Shown: piece after piece, positions 32,890 through 45,376 of the stretch
Numbering within the stretch: position 1 is the stretch's first letter
Layout of the letters: every line of letters starts with the position of its first letter
From: Cryptomeria japonica
Lineage: Eukaryota; Streptophyta; Pinopsida; Cupressales; Cupressaceae
Reading direction: 5' to 3'
DNA length: 64,000 nt
NCBI RefSeq assembly: GCF_030272615.1
Contig: NC_081409.1
Span: 208,861,190 to 208,925,189, forward strand
The notes under the pieces: generated by a model
What the model was told of the DNA's origin: nothing
Database searches by the model: none
What the model saw: only the letters and a program-made list of their open reading frames with translations
Made by a program: the position numbers and the translations under genes

Positions 32890-35530
32890 ATTACAGTTAT
32901 ATAATGAATCCAATAATTGTGAGTACCCTATACATAGTGAAGAATCCACTTAGCTTCTTTCCAATGCAGCTCATGTGGCTCTTGCATGAACCTAGAGATC
33001 AGACCCATGACATATGAAATATCAGGCCTCGTGTAAGTCAAAAATATGAGGCTGTCAACTAATTGACGATACAAGGTAGCATTCGCCAAGGGTGAAGAAC
33101 AAGAAGCCTCAAGTTTGACTCCTGATAGAAATGGAGTCAGTGCAAGCTTACAGTTAGCCATGCAAAATATCAAGAGCATATCAAGAGTGTACTTAGGTTG
33201 TCCAATGAAGATACTAGAAGGCAACTGAGTGATCTCAATCCCTAGGAAGTAGTGGAGTAGGTCTAAGTTAGACATCAAGAAATGATCATGAAGGGCAGTT
33301 TTGACTACCTTCATATGGGATGAGTGACTCCCAATGATCAAAAAGTCATCAATATAGAGAACAAGGAAGGTGAGAGTATCATCCTGCTACAAAATGTAAA
33401 CGTTCAGATCAGAATGTCACCGAGTGAACCCAACTAATTGAAGGACAGAGTCCATCTTGGCATACCAAGATTGAGGGGCCTATTTAAGGCCATAGATAGA
33501 CTTCTGAAGGTGACAAACAAGTGAAGGATCCTAGATGAACCCCTATGGCTGCTCCATATATATCTCCTTCTGAAGGTCACCGTGAAGAAACACACTCTTC
33601 ACATCCATCTAATGAACTTCCCAACGATGGGTTGCAGCAATAGCAAGGAAAAGGCAGATGGAATTCATCTTGGCAATTGGTGCAAAAGTCTTAGAGTAGT
33701 CAATCCCAACAACCTGGGAGAATCCTTTGGTGACCAGGAGAGCCTTATGCTTATCAACCGACCCATCTATAGTAAATTTTGTTCGATAGATCCACTTGCA
33801 CCAAACAAATTTCCTTCCCTTAGGAAGAGGGACTAAATCCCATGTATGGTTCCTCTCTAAGGAATTGAACTTTTCTTACATAGAAACATCCCACTCAGGG
33901 ACACCCGAAGCTTCTCGAAAGGACTATGGATCTGAAGTTGTAGCAAAGAAGAGATGTGGAGCATGCTCGAATTGAGACCTTGTTCTTCTCTCATCTGGAG
34001 GATCACCAACCCAATCACCTGCCGACTCCAATGTATGACGAGCCCAAAGAGGCCCAAAAGCTGGAGAATGAGGAGAATGAGGAGGAGAATCATCATCCTC
34101 TAAATGATGACTAAGAGAGGAGGAAGATGAATCCTCATCATCATCATCTGAATTGGAGGAAGAAGACTCCTTAGAAGGATCAGGAAGATTAAAACCCTCA
34201 GAAGAACTATCATCATGAAGTCGCAATGTCTCCATAGAAATGAAAGATGGAGAAGTGGCAGAAGAAGAACTAGAAGTATCCTCCTCAAAATGAACACCCC
34301 TCTCAATGAAAAGCTCATGTGTGGTAGGATGGAGAAGATTGTAGCCTTTGACACCATCTAGATGCCCAACAAATATGCAAGGCTTGCTCTATGGATCCAT
34401 TGCATTGCGTTTCTCTGTTGGAATGTGGGCCCATGCAAGAGACCCAAACACATGAAAGTGTTTGACTGTGGTTTTCCGACCAGTCCAAGCTTGGAAAGGA
34501 GTTACCACCTTCATAGCTCAATGAGGAACCCGATTCTAGATATAACATGCATAGTTGATGGCCTCTGCCCAATACTAAGGTGCCAATGATCTGGAGTGGA
34601 TCATACAATTAGCCATTTCCTTCAAGGATCAATTCTTACGTTCTGCAACTCCATTTTGTTGTGGAGTGTAGGGAATTGTGTGTTGAAGATCAATGCCTTC
34701 TAAGATACAAAACTTCTCAAACCTCTGGTTGACATATTCCCCCCTTTATCAGTGTGCAGAACCTTGATGGTTTTCCTTGATTGCTTCTCTGCAAAGGCTT
34801 TGAATTCCTAAGACTCAAACACCTCAGACTTTTGTTTGAGAAAATATACAAAGGTGTACCAAGAAATATCATCAATGAATGTCAAGACATATTTGACCTT
34901 GCTGAAAGAAGGATGTGGAAATGGTCCTGCTAAATCACTGTGAACTAGCTCCACAAGTTGTGTGGCTCTCCATGCTTTGCCTTTATCAAATTTTTCTTTA
35001 GGGTGCTTGCCAAGAATGCATCCTTGACAAACTCCATCAGAAAATCAAATAGAAGGCAACCCTATAACTATGTCATGTTGACTGAGTTGTTGCAAGTAGC
35101 AGTAGTTCAAGTGGCCAAACCACTGATACCACAAATGACTCACCTCATTAGAGTGAGTGAGAAATGCAAGTGAAGGAGAATCAGGAACAAAGTGAGAAAA
35201 GTGATACAGTTTGGACTGATGATCTGTCTTTTCCACTGCAATTGTAGACCCATTGTGCATCTCACTAATTACCACTGTGTCTGGAGTGAACTCAACCCAC
35301 TTGCCAGAGCCAGTGTGAATGATCTGATAGACAAATAGGAGATTAGTTGACAAAAATGGAACATAAAGGACATCCTAAAATGTTCTTTCACTCACAACAA
35401 CATACCCTCTCCCATGAAATTAAACAGGAATGTCATCACCCAATAGAATAGATGGCATAAAACATGACTCCAAAGAGGAAAAACTATCTTTTGATGAAGC
35501 CATGTGGTGTGAAGAACTCGAGTCAATGAT
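32890..35530 (-). pseudogene. Copia protease-integrase-RT remnant
   Basis: Protease keeps IIDS and SHHMASSKDSF, but the catalytic DSG reads DSS. The pre-integrase part (35353-35045) has VEFTPDTVVISEMHNGSTIA and WFGHLNYCYL. Integrase (about 35040-34320) keeps HSDLAGP, HTDKGG and a degraded third motif. The acidic linker at 34235-33924 ends RHTLESAGDWVGDP, typical of plant Copia. RT (about 33860-32928) keeps VHQMDVKSVFLHGDL, the YIDD catalytic motif and TRPDISYVMGLISRFM. At least two frameshifts occur (three frames are used). Stops at 35531, 35420, 35375, 33543, 33531, 33480, 33417 and 33387 all sit where the family has Gln or Trp. Confidence 0.88.
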
Positions 35531-36511
35531 CTAGGAATTAGGCTGGGAAGCAACAGCAACCAGGGCCTTGCCCTTTCCTTTCCCCTTACTTGTGTCCTTT
35601 GAATATTCCTGAGATGAACTTGGTTTGATAGAATCAGGCACCTTGATGTTGTTCTTGTCTAGAAGATGAGTCAAATGATCAATTTGCTTCTTCAGATATT
35701 TATGTTCATCATGACCATGTTTCTTACAGTAGGAACAATTAGTTTCCTTCTTCGGCTTGTCACCCTTTGAAGAAGATGCATCATTAGTTGTTTTTGAATT
35801 AAGTGGCTTCTGTTCTTGCTTCTTTTCTCTTTGGTTCTTTTGTTTCTTTTCTTGCTTAGAAAGCCCATTTTGATCTTTTGTACCTTGGTTGGCAACCAAG
35901 GCTTGAGATTTAGAGGGCTTAATTGTGCCCATTTGAATTAGCTTATCATGTTCTTGTGTGAGTTCTTTTGCAAAATCATCAAGAGAAGGCATTTTAAAGT
36001 TGGTTCCTAAGGCACTTTTTGTAGCATAGAAAGTATAAACAAAAACTGAATAGTCTGGACCAAGTTTGGAAAGAATGCTTAGAATCAATTGTGAATCTTT
36101 CTTATCTATCCCACATGTCTTCAGTTGCAATCTTATAGCCTTTATTTTTGTGAAGAAGTCATGAATTGTATCAAAATTACATGGATTTAACCCTATTAGC
36201 TCATTCTCCAATTGGTGTCCCCTTAACTCATCTTGTTTAACAAACAAACCTTCTAATGTTGTCCATACATCATTTGGAGTTGTAGCAGATTCGACATAAA
36301 AAAGAAGATCAGAAGATACAGACATACATAGAGTACCATAAGCTTCATCACATTTGTTAAATCGTTTTGGCTTTTCTGCAATTAGTGTTGGTTCAGTTCC
36401 AAGTCCCATAGTTACTCTAAACAACTCCAACTTCTTAAGATAGATTGTCATTTTTTACTTCCACTCATAGTAGTTGTAAGGTGTGAGTATTGGTACTGTA
36501 TTTTGATCCAT
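35531..36511 (-). pseudogene. Copia gag (UBN2-type) with early stop
   Basis: The expected start is ATG at 36511 (MDQNTVPILTPYNYYEWK); one in-frame TAA at 36455-36457 follows, then 306 open codons to 35531. The product has the UBN2/Copia gag order: YLKKLELFRV near the start, CDEAYGTLCMSVSSDLLFYV, the TPNDVWTTLEGLF segment, then LENELIGLNPCNFDTIHDFF. A Lys/Glu-rich stretch is followed by a zinc knuckle CSYCKKHGHDEHKY whose last cysteine is Tyr, so it is probably unable to bind zinc. The C-terminus is Lys/Gly-rich (KGKGKGKAL). The gag is the best preserved part of this element. Confidence 0.9.
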
Positions 36512-36579
36512 TTTAATGCAGAAAGTAAGATTTCTTGTGCAAGAAAGAGAGACGAAAAACTCAGAGAGAACACACTGGA

Positions 36580-36602
36580 CCCCCCCCCCCCCCCCCCCCC
36601 CC
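36580..36602. repeat. Poly-C run, 23 bases
   Basis: C run in the Copia leader about 70 bases upstream of the gag start (poly-G on the element's sense strand), followed by a second C run, CCCCCCC, near 36625. Confidence 0.9.
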
Positions 36603-37532
36603 TTTTTACTAGATCAAAAATCACCCCCCCAGATATTATAAGGTGGAACTTTATAATTTAGTGCATTTACAATTCTGGAGTTATTTTCTAGAGTTTTACA
36701 AAGTCCAAAAAATGGACACAAATACTAAAGGCAAAAATAATATCTTAGAATATTAACATCAAACCAACATCAATATATTTTAATTGAAAAAATATCCACT
36801 TTCAAAAAAAGAATGACCTGAATCCGAGATAATGTGTGAAAGTTATAGTGGTTTGAAGTTCATAAAATAGGAACTGTCCTTCAGATCTGCTGATAAAACT
36901 TAATTTATGGAAAATTGGTAACTTCTAAGAAAAAATTGATTACACCACTACAAATAGCACAAAAAAATACCCCATTTCAAAAAAAAATTGCACTGAAAAA
37001 TATCTCTGTATGATTGAGAACAACTCATTTGAAGATTAGGTCCAAAAATGAAAATTGCAATGGTGAGGGGTCTAGCTGAAGATTTCCGATGTGATATTGG
37101 AAGGTCTATTGACTGAATGAAAAAACTACCAATGACCTAGATGGTTGTTGTTAGCGGCAAAACAAACTCAAAAAGCATTTTTCTTTATCACTTGCAGAAG
37201 ATAGGGCCACAGTGTAAAAAAATGCCTTCAACAAGAAAAAAATGACATGCAAAGCTTCTAGTGTCTGATCTGCACACTCTTTATATGAATATAGAGGTTT
37301 TGGGGCCTTCCAAACACACATAAAAGGTTCGTTAGGCCTCAAAATACACTGTTTGAAAGTTCCTTAACAAATCTAAGCTTCAAAAACCTTGTTTTACAAA
37401 AAAACATATATGTAAAACAATATTACTGGATCTTCATAAACCTTTACTGGTTTTTTAGATCATGCAAAATGTAAAATAAAAATACAACAAGATTTTACAA
37501 GATCTCTACAATAATCTAATCTTTCAAAACTT
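36603..37532 (-). other. Untranslated leader of the minus-strand Copia
   Basis: About 0.9 kb between the primer site and gag, AT-rich, without a recognisable frame. Such long leaders occur in plant Copia elements; packaging signals cannot be seen by eye. Confidence 0.6.
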
Positions 37533-37544
37533 GCTCTAATACCA
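37533..37544 (-). other. Primer binding site (initiator tRNA-Met)
   Basis: The minus strand reads TGGTATTAGAGC, one mismatch from the common plant PBS TGGTATCAGAGC, directly adjoining the LTR end. Confidence 0.85.
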
Positions 37545-38085
37545 TGTTAAAATCTGAGAAAAAAGATTTAAACTAGAATCAAATTGAAAGAGAAAAAAAT
37601 ACTGGAAATAAAATGGACAAAATAACAATACTAGAGAAACTTGGTGTGAGTGCTCAATGACAGAATAACATCAAGAGAAATCTCCCAATATCCAATATAA
37701 AATACAAGCAAGGTAGCGTGTTTATATAGACTCAAGTGAGGGGTAGAGGTGGCAATATCGGCCAATGAAGAGAGACCACCATGATGGTCTAAACATAGTA
37801 AATTCACCTCCTCATAGCATGTTGATACCTCAATACCCACTTGTCTTAAGTAAACATGCTTTATTAACCTAAGCAATCTTAATTAAAGTGCTGGAAAAAC
37901 CTAGGAAAAAGGAAAAACTAGGAAAATAAAAACCTTCACTAACAAATACTACCACATGGCATAATTTTTTTGCAAAACATGTAGTTGATGACAAAATAAA
38001 GGAGGATAATCAACCAATTTTTGAATTCAAATTTAAATGGTACATTAGCCTTGCATTCCTAAGTATTAATGTTGGATCCCCAACA
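37545..38085 (-). mobile_element. 5' LTR of the minus-strand Copia, 541 bp
   Basis: On the minus strand it begins TGTTGGGGATCCAACATTAA at 38085 and ends AGATTTTAACA at 37545, flush with the primer site; ends are TG...CA. No second LTR remains, so LTR-LTR divergence cannot be used for dating. Confidence 0.8.
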
Positions 38086-39006
38086 TCCTGGGAATGGGAA
38101 CGTAAACATCCAAGTAGGTAGTTGAGAGATATTATTTTTTTATTATTCACTTATAACTTAAAATATGAGTTGTAGTGGTGTTAAGAGGGAGACTACTTAT
38201 GACAATGGTGATTACAAAGTGATTTGACTTCATTTATTCTACTCTCCCAATCTTAGGTTCAAATAGAGAGAGTAGAGCATCTTTTGTTATGATTGATGGT
38301 GTCTACATTAGTTATATGCTCCATTTTGGAGTGTCATTCTTTAAAATATGTGCTCACTCTTCATGTAGATCAAAGATGTTAGTTATAGTTACTATTCATG
38401 GAGTGTTGATTTATTGGCCATGTGGGCCATTAGGTTTTATCATACCATGGGTTTTAATTTTTTAGTTTTGAAAAACCATTCATGGTTTTTCTCCATTTCC
38501 TTGTAACTTGGATGCTTGAAATAGTTGTTTTAAGATCTTTTCTAGATTGTTTGTTGTTACATTATTAGAATGCTATTAGATCAAAGGAAGAAATTTGGAT
38601 GTATTATTATAACACTTCTATTGAATTAATATGAACTTATTCAAGTCTTTGATGGTGGAATTTTTCAAAAGGGTTTCTCCACATACATCCAATGTTATGT
38701 ATTTATTTATATGTACTTGTTTATTTATATTTCGTTGTTTTGAATTCTTACGTGCTTCTCCAAATTCATTTTAAATTTATAATGGTTTGTCACATGATCT
38801 AAATCAAATTTGAACACTCAATTATTATACTATTAATTCATTTGTTCAACCTATTGGAGTCTACAATTGTGATCAAATAGAGTTGCCTTTATACAAGTGT
38901 TGTGATGTTTTTTGAGGAGTATTTAATTTAGTGGGTCTTATAGATTTGTTTATAGTTGTAACCATGTCATATACTTTTCATTTTAATATATACTTGTTTA
39001 ATTGTT
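38086..39006. other. Spacer, no gene seen
   Basis: AT-rich with no domain in any frame. It may include the 5' untranslated part of the Copia whose gag starts near 39007, but no LTR end was found. Confidence 0.5.
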
Positions 39007-39141
39007 CTAGGTACAAATTATGGAAGCTAATGATGAAGGACCTTTTAGAAGAAAGGGATCAATCAAAATTAGTGGTAAAGGAAGAAAAAATGATTTAATG
39101 TCTGATGAAATATGACAAAAAATGGACAAGAAGAAATAGGG
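39007..39141 (+). pseudogene. Copia gag remnant, left half (split gene)
   Basis: One frame reads RYKLWKLMMKDLLEERDQ, then further on MKYDKKWTRRNR. This corresponds to the N-terminal Copia gag segment (NYxxWKxxMxxxLxxxD ... EWxxxDRxA). The rest of the same gag resumes at 58386 after the inserted element: the reading continues beyond the duplicated TAGGG target. A stop and at least one frameshift are present. Confidence 0.65.
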
Positions 39142-39478
39142 TGTTAGTGTGAATGTGGATTAATCCCACTCACATAGGTTAGTTTAGTTAGGTGGCATTC
39201 TAGATTATCTTTATAATGGGTCCATATCCCATTTTTAGATATTAGTCACTTAGTATTTAATATTTTACATAGTACATTTAATATTTGTAGTGGGTAGTTA
39301 GCTAGGTGTTACCTCATACCTCATCACACACATGTTATTTATACAAGGTGTTTGTACATATAGTATTATTTCAATTCAGTTATATACACATTGGTTAAAT
39401 AGCATTGTTGAAGGTTGCTTCTCTATGGATTGTGAAGTGTTTTGGTTTGTAGGTTATGTTCTTGGGGTGCTCCAACCA
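39142..39478 (+). mobile_element. 5' LTR of the level-1 element
   Basis: It begins TGTTAGTGTGAATGTGG and ends CTCCAACCA. It holds about 60 bases near 39400-39460 missing from the 3' copy; elsewhere the two differ by scattered substitutions. No standard primer binding site is recognisable just after it. Confidence 0.7.
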
Positions 39479-40872
39479 CCATTTGTTCATTGTCACCCAT
39501 GTGGTGCCACCGCCCTAAATGGCTCTTTTTTTTCATTGACTAACCCACAGTCGCATGGGTGACCAACACCTGGCCCCTAGGTGTTAAAAATGGGGAGGGA
39601 TTTTACTACCACTTTTGGGCTCCATTGAGGTGATTTTTTCAAACGGCCATAACTTGGGCATACACCTTCAATTTTTGGAAAACAATATATTGTCAAAAAG
39701 GTGGTTTCATACAATATCTAGTGGTGCAAGTAGTTTTTTTAGGTTTTGTTGTTGATGCATTTTGTGGCCTATTGAGATTAGAAGTGTGTTTTGGGTTCTC
39801 GAGCTCGTAACTTTTGACCAGTCTCTTCGTTTCTCATGATTCTTGAGACATTGGAAAGGTCTTTCAGAACACTCTAGTTAATTGCTTGGTTGTTTGGACA
39901 TTTGGAAACATTTTGTTTGTGTGGGGTAGCTTCTTTTGGGTTGCTACATATGTATATTAACCTTTTGTATCCTTTTATCCCATTTTCACATCTTTTGCAA
40001 GAATTTTTTTTGTAGACACAAATTGAGATAGAATACCACAATCTTGTTCATGTATTTTAGGGTTTTGCACAAATGTTGTGCCATATTATTATACTCGCAT
40101 TGTATTAAAAAGTGCCATGGGGGTTTTTGTAGTTCCTTTGTTTTCCAATAATAGGTTTGTCAAGTAAGCATCCCTCCACAACAACAATAGGATCTTTGAG
40201 ATTCTTGCCTCATGTGTGTGTAGCCTTGGTGCACACCTTTTCTTTAGTTGCAAGTACTCTCTTTTAGTCACTTCAAATGTTTTTCCATCTCCTTAATGCA
40301 TTGCTTGGTCAGTCGATTTGTCATGTCTCTCCCTAGTCATCATTATGGAGGGGTATTATAGTATCAATGCTAATGCTTCCTTGGTTTTTCTTGGAGTGAG
40401 TTATGAGGCACTCTTACATACCTATTTTGTGGAGGAAACATTTTTATCCTCAATTGATCTTGGTTCTTCAAAATATCACACTTTTAATTTCAACTCACAT
40501 TGGTTGAGTAGTGATGATGAGATCACTCATGCAACTTCATTGGTTTTGTAGTGTCATAAGTGTCACTTGTGTAGATTCATGTGCCATTTGTATTTTTTTT
40601 TGATATATGTTTTGCCATTGTTTTTATCTAATTATTGTTTGAGTAGTGTTGTTTGGAGCACCCATGTAGATTTTTGTCTTCTTGAGCCTAATAACCATCT
40701 TTTTCACAAGAGGTTCTTCAGTTACAACATCATATCAATCTTGTTTCGACAATTGTCTATGGCTTCTTTGTGCTTCAATGATGTTATTCATGTTCTTATT
40801 TTTTGGACATTGTTTTAGAGGCTTCTTAATCCTTCGTGTTCTCTCTTTTGGAGAGGAGTTTTCTCCCACCAA
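39479..40872. other. Non-coding interior of the level-1 element
   Basis: No gag, protease or RT motif is seen; short frames near 40318-40885 have no signature. The phrase GGCCATAACTTGGGCA lies at 39645-39660 and recurs in two other insertions of this window. Confidence 0.55.
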
Positions 40873-40877
40873 ATTTT

Positions 40878-41395
40878 TGTTATAAATTAGGATCTTAGGA
40901 TACTAATCATTATAAACAAGATGTAAAATAAATTAATTTTGAATCATACAAACATAAAGTTAACACATTATAAAATATATGCATGGGGAAAACCTTTTTA
41001 GGTTGAAAACCTCATAAAGCATCATTTTATTAAAACACTTACAAAATATAGTCTATAAAAAAATAGACTCGAACTTGGGGACACCTCTCCTTACTTCCTC
41101 GTGGCCAATAATGCCTCTTGTGCATAGTTATTCAACTCACTATAAATCTCCAAATTCCTCACACCCTCAAATGAGAGAGAACCTCCTTAGATATATGAGG
41201 AAGGGTGACTTCACAAGTCACACCTTTTCAATAACCCTCATTCATAAATAATCAATAATCTAATAGTTATTAGATTATCATTATTTCAAATGGGATATGC
41301 TTAATAAATCATATGATATATGTTTTTATAACTTTATATTAGAACAATGTTAAATGTTATAAGGGTATGACCCCTAATAACATTATGTTCTAACA
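40878..41395 (-). mobile_element. 3' LTR of the level-2 element
   Basis: 518 bases, collinear with 54936-55126 plus 57598-57929. It contains GGGGAAAACCTTTTTAGGTT (40983), the Copia-type LTR motif in minus orientation. It is followed by CTCCCCCTT (41396-41404), the complement of the polypurine tract. Confidence 0.8.
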
Positions 41396-41404
41396 CTCCC
41401 CCTT

Positions 41405-42070
41405 AATGTTAATAGGGGGCATCACAAGTCAATTCCCAATAACAGAAAAAATGAAGTACCCCAGTAACATAGGTCTTCTTTGGCAATGATAAACAAGGAC
41501 ACAAATGTATTCCAACATGAAGATCATGTATCCCTCACTACATGAAAACTTTATCTTGTCATAATTTATAATCCCAACGTTTTAAAAATGATGTTGAGGG
41601 TCTTAGAAAAAAACAATTGGAGCTATAGTCTCCTCAAATTAGCTTGTCCCCAAGTTCATTACATAGTGCTCATACATATGGTATAATGCAAGGCTTTTAC
41701 AAGTGGAAAACTTGCAAAGAGAAGAATTTACAATATGCCCATAGGAATTAATATTACCCAAAGGACTTACTAGTTCTTAAGGGTCTCATCCTGTGCCTAT
41801 TAGGAATTCCTTATGCTAAAAGGATGTACATTTAGTATTTATCTACTAGGTGGTGTAATTGACATGCACACTCCTCCTCAATGACATCACCTAAGACCAA
41901 GCATTGATTTGAATTTGGAGCATATAATTCTTAATGGTCTTATGCCTATTAGGTCTTACATGTAGGATTTAGCTACTAGGTGGTGTCATGTACACTCCCC
42001 CTAAAAGGAATCACTTAAAATCCTATCATTTCACAAAAGGTTTTAATAAGTTATGGCTAATATTCTATAA
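41405..42070. other. Interior of the level-2 element, left part
   Basis: Non-coding. Two versions of one phrase occur, TAGTATTTATCTACTAGGTG (41832) and TAGGATTTAGCTACTAGGTG (41961), a diverged direct repeat about 130 bases apart. No gene seen. Confidence 0.55.
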
Positions 42071-43244
42071 TGGTGAAAATTAGGGTTTCACCAATTAAGG
42101 TAATACAACCACTAATTTTTTCTTAATTAAGCACTACAATAAGGAGGAAAGGAATTTAATAGATCTAACCCCTCTAGGATTAATATTTTCATCAAATTCC
42201 AGGCCTCTTGAATGGGTCTCTTTCTTCCTTTGAATTGAATTGATTTGAATTTGTTGAAGATCTTGAAATTAGGGTAAAAGTGTGGACATTAAAGAGATCG
42301 AGCATGAATAGTGAGCTAAAATCATCACATGTCTAGCCACAAACCTGGATCTGGTCAAAGGAATATGATTCGGATCTGCTCCTTGAAGTTTGATCTAAAT
42401 TGTTAGGACCATAGTAGTGCTTGCCATGGTCCTCCTAACTTTTCACTGTCCAAAAGGGAACCTATTTGTCTCTGTGAATTATGTTGATCCTCTAAACCAT
42501 AGCTCTGTACCTATTCCTATACATAGTAAAAAGGGGAAATTTATTGGGAATAGGGGTTTGCCTAAGTCAAACCCCGATTTAGGAATTAACCTTGAATGAA
42601 ATAATGCAAATATTGAAATAAATACTGGAAAGATATACCTTAGATTTGCAATTGTTGATGATGATGCTTTTGCTTCTTGAATGTAATCACATATGCTATA
42701 TGAAATGGCATGAACATGACAAAACCCTAATCTCACATACATGCTTGCATATGAATGATGTAATTTTTCTCCACAATGGTTGAATGAAGAATATGCAACC
42801 TCAAAGATCTCTAAAAATGCTTGATAATGAACACCTTACAAATGTAAGTATTTGATTGCTTGGAGTCTTAGATTAAAATGAATTTATCAAATGTCTTTAT
42901 ATAGGGGTATCTAGGTCATTTACTGATTAGGTCAACCTCCAATGGTCACGCGAAGCCACAAAGATGAATTCTTGTTGAAGAGATAGGACCCCTACCCTGT
43001 TTCAAAATTGGACACGATTGAGAGGGACCATGGCATTGGACACCATGGTCCTTTTAAGAAAGGGACCAAAATGAAGCCTCAGGGAGAAGGGTACCCCACC
43101 AGGGAATCCATCAGTGCGTGTTCATGGCATCAGAATTGGAGAATGGGCAGAAAATGAACCTAGATAGGTGATGCGGATAGGACATGCTAAAGTAGGGGCA
43201 CAAACATGAGGTATAAATTGGTTGATGACAATTACAATGCTACA
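42071..43244 (-). mobile_element. 3' LTR (copy A), 1.17 kb
   Basis: On the minus strand it starts TGTAGCATTGTAATTGTC at 43244 and ends TTTTCACCA at 42071. It is collinear with copy B (49046-51122 minus an insertion), differing by scattered changes. The adjoining plus-strand text TTTAGCCCCCAC (43245-43256) is the polypurine complement. Confidence 0.8.
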
Positions 43245-43256
43245 TTTAGCCCCCAC
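43245..43256 (-). other. Polypurine tract of the nested gypsy element
   Basis: The minus strand reads GTGGGGGCTAAA immediately before the LTR start at 43244, identical to the tract at 31688-31699. Confidence 0.8.
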
Positions 43257-45120
43257 ATTAATAGGAGTATGAGCCTATGCAAATATTCGTAGTAAAGTAG
43301 ATGAAGAGATGAAAGAGAGGAGCAATTAGGAGCACAATCACAAGGAGTATAAGACATCACTAATTTTGAAGAACCAAGCCCCCCATATTAGGATCTTAAC
43401 TCACTCAAGCACATGCAAGAGAACACAAAACAAGACAAAAAAAAGAAGACAAACAAAGATAAAAAAGGAAAAAAGGCAAAAGACACGCAACACACAAAAG
43501 CTAAAAACCAAAAACAAGACCTCAAGTCAACTAGCTGAATAGACCTTGGTATCAAAATGTCTCAACCACTAATATCACTCTTGAAAATGCCATCTCAAGA
43601 ATACAAGCGATCAAATAAAAGAGAAAGAGCACACATCATCCATGAACTACAAATAGAAAAGCTATGAGCTCATGAGAAGAAAGAGAGAAAGCATGGATAC
43701 ACATCTAAATGTGTTTTTCTAGGTGATCCATGAGAGGAAGAATGAGGGAGGATATGGATACACATTCTAGATGTGCTTTTCTAGGTGATATATATTGGCG
43801 AGAAGAGTAGGAATAGTCTAGTTGTATTTTTCTAGTTCCACTCATCCTTGTGTGCGTGTGCAAGTGATGTCTAATTTTAGGTATTAAGCATGTCATATAA
43901 GAGTTTGTTTTCTCTTTTTTTGACATACAACAACCTATGTAAGACATGAAATGAAAGTGCAAATGTGCTTGGTATCGGGAACATCTCGTATAAGAGTTTG
44001 TTTGCTTTGCTTTCGAGAATGTGCAACCTTGTGTAAGACAAATATATGCCTAGTTTTGATGACATCTTGTGTAAAAGTTTGTTTTCTTTGGTTTCAAGAA
44101 TATGCACCACATATAAGAAATATATTAATGTTTTGTCTGGTTTCAAGCATGAAGCATCTTGTGTAAGAATTTGTTTTCTCTGGTTTCAAGAATGGACACC
44201 CCATTTAAGACATGAAAAAATATAGTACAATACAGTACAAAGAGGGAAATATGTATGCCCCCCCTTAAGATGTCAACATAGGCTTATTTTGATGTCTTAA
44301 GGAAGCCAAAAACAAGGATACCCACCTTCAACAACTAGGAGATATCCTTTAGGCAACAATGTTCATAAATCACAGCTAAATAGGCAATACTCTTATAAGA
44401 AAGGATAAGATAGTTGAAAAAGAGATATCTTGCAACAAGTGTACAAAGGATCCTTGAAGGAGAAGAGATCATTGCTCAAAAGACATCTACCTCCAAGATG
44501 AGTTTCTTGAACAAACATAACATCTTCTACCAAAAGAAGGAAAGGAGAACAAGAATGCCTACCTTCCTCCTATTGCTAGGTGAAAGAGATTATTGATGAA
44601 GGATGATACACTTTTGACCCAAAGTGAAGGGTTTGTTTATAATAAATATACATTGTCAAGTAAAAGAGGTTGTAGTCAAGGATACACACCTCTTGCATAA
44701 GAGAGAATCCTTGAGAAATCAACTTCACAGAAGGAATGACATCAAATCATAAGCAAACACCACTCATCAAAGGAAAAGTGGATCCTTAGAAAGGATAAGA
44801 GAGATCAATGCCCCCAAGTGTAGGGACAATGAGAATAATTACACGACCTCTAAGGAGAGATTATACATAAGCAAATGCACAGTGTACTTACATGAAGGAA
44901 TATTCAATCCAAGAAAATACATAAAGATATATAGAATGAAACTCTAAAGAATAGGTAATCTTCAAAGAGAGAACGAAAGAATTAGATAAAAGGTCACAAA
45001 CTCCCCTAAGGAGAGATTAATCATAAGAGACATACCATTCCATGCAAGAAAGGAAATCAAAGTATGGAAAATGCAGAGAGAAAAGATAGGATAAGATTCT
45101 TTCCCCCCAAGCATAAAGGC
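43257..45120. other. Non-coding interior with small minisatellites
   Basis: No domain-bearing frame. Two units of GATACACATYTARATGTGYT then TTTCTAGGTGAT lie at 43696 and 43757. Four diverged units of 80-95 bases built on TGTRTAARAGTTTGTTTTCT then GGTTTCAAGAATRTGC run from about 43891 to 44215. Confidence 0.6.
43891..44215. repeat. Four-unit minisatellite, about 90 bp per unit
   Basis: Unit starts near 43893, 43985, 44065 and 44155, each with AAGAGTTTGTTTKCTYT, TTTCRAGAATGTGCA and a GTRTAAGACAT-like stretch. Diverged; no coding role seen. Confidence 0.65.
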
Positions 45121-45144
45121 AAGAATGAATTATGTTTTTGATTA

Positions 45145-45250
45145 AGGGTAAATAGGTTTTGAGGGGACCAAAAACCCTGTACAATAGGTTTTGAGGGGAC
45201 TCGAAACCCCACAGGTTTTGAAGGGACCCGAAACCCTCAGATTTTACCAG
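45145..45250. repeat. Three tandem AGGTTTTGAGGGGAC units
   Basis: Units begin near 45152, 45184 and 45213, about 30-32 bases apart, each followed by a RAAACCCYR stretch. They sit at the putative 3' end of the 17-bp-TSD insertion. Confidence 0.75.
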
Positions 45251-45376
45251 GATCTGGAACCCACAATACAACCTTGCTAAAATAAAATAACATCAACATA
45301 CTAGCAGCCAAACCACAAACTAGACATAAAAAATGTCCCTAACACATAAACAAGGGTTTTACAAGGCTCCCTTAAC

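Larger units (their letters stand above)
32890..38085 (-). mobile_element. Copia retrotransposon, minus strand, 3'-truncated
   Basis: Read right to left: 5' LTR (37545-38085), primer binding site, leader of about 1 kb, gag, protease, integrase, RT. It ends inside RT or just after it near 32890, where sequence passes directly into the gypsy-type LTR; RNase H, polypurine tract and 3' LTR are absent. Two or more frameshifts and many stops disable it. Confidence 0.85.

Noticed and set aside
43257-45120. Small frames of 60-89 codons
   Set aside because: They overlap on both strands and follow the 90-bp minisatellite; no conserved signature.
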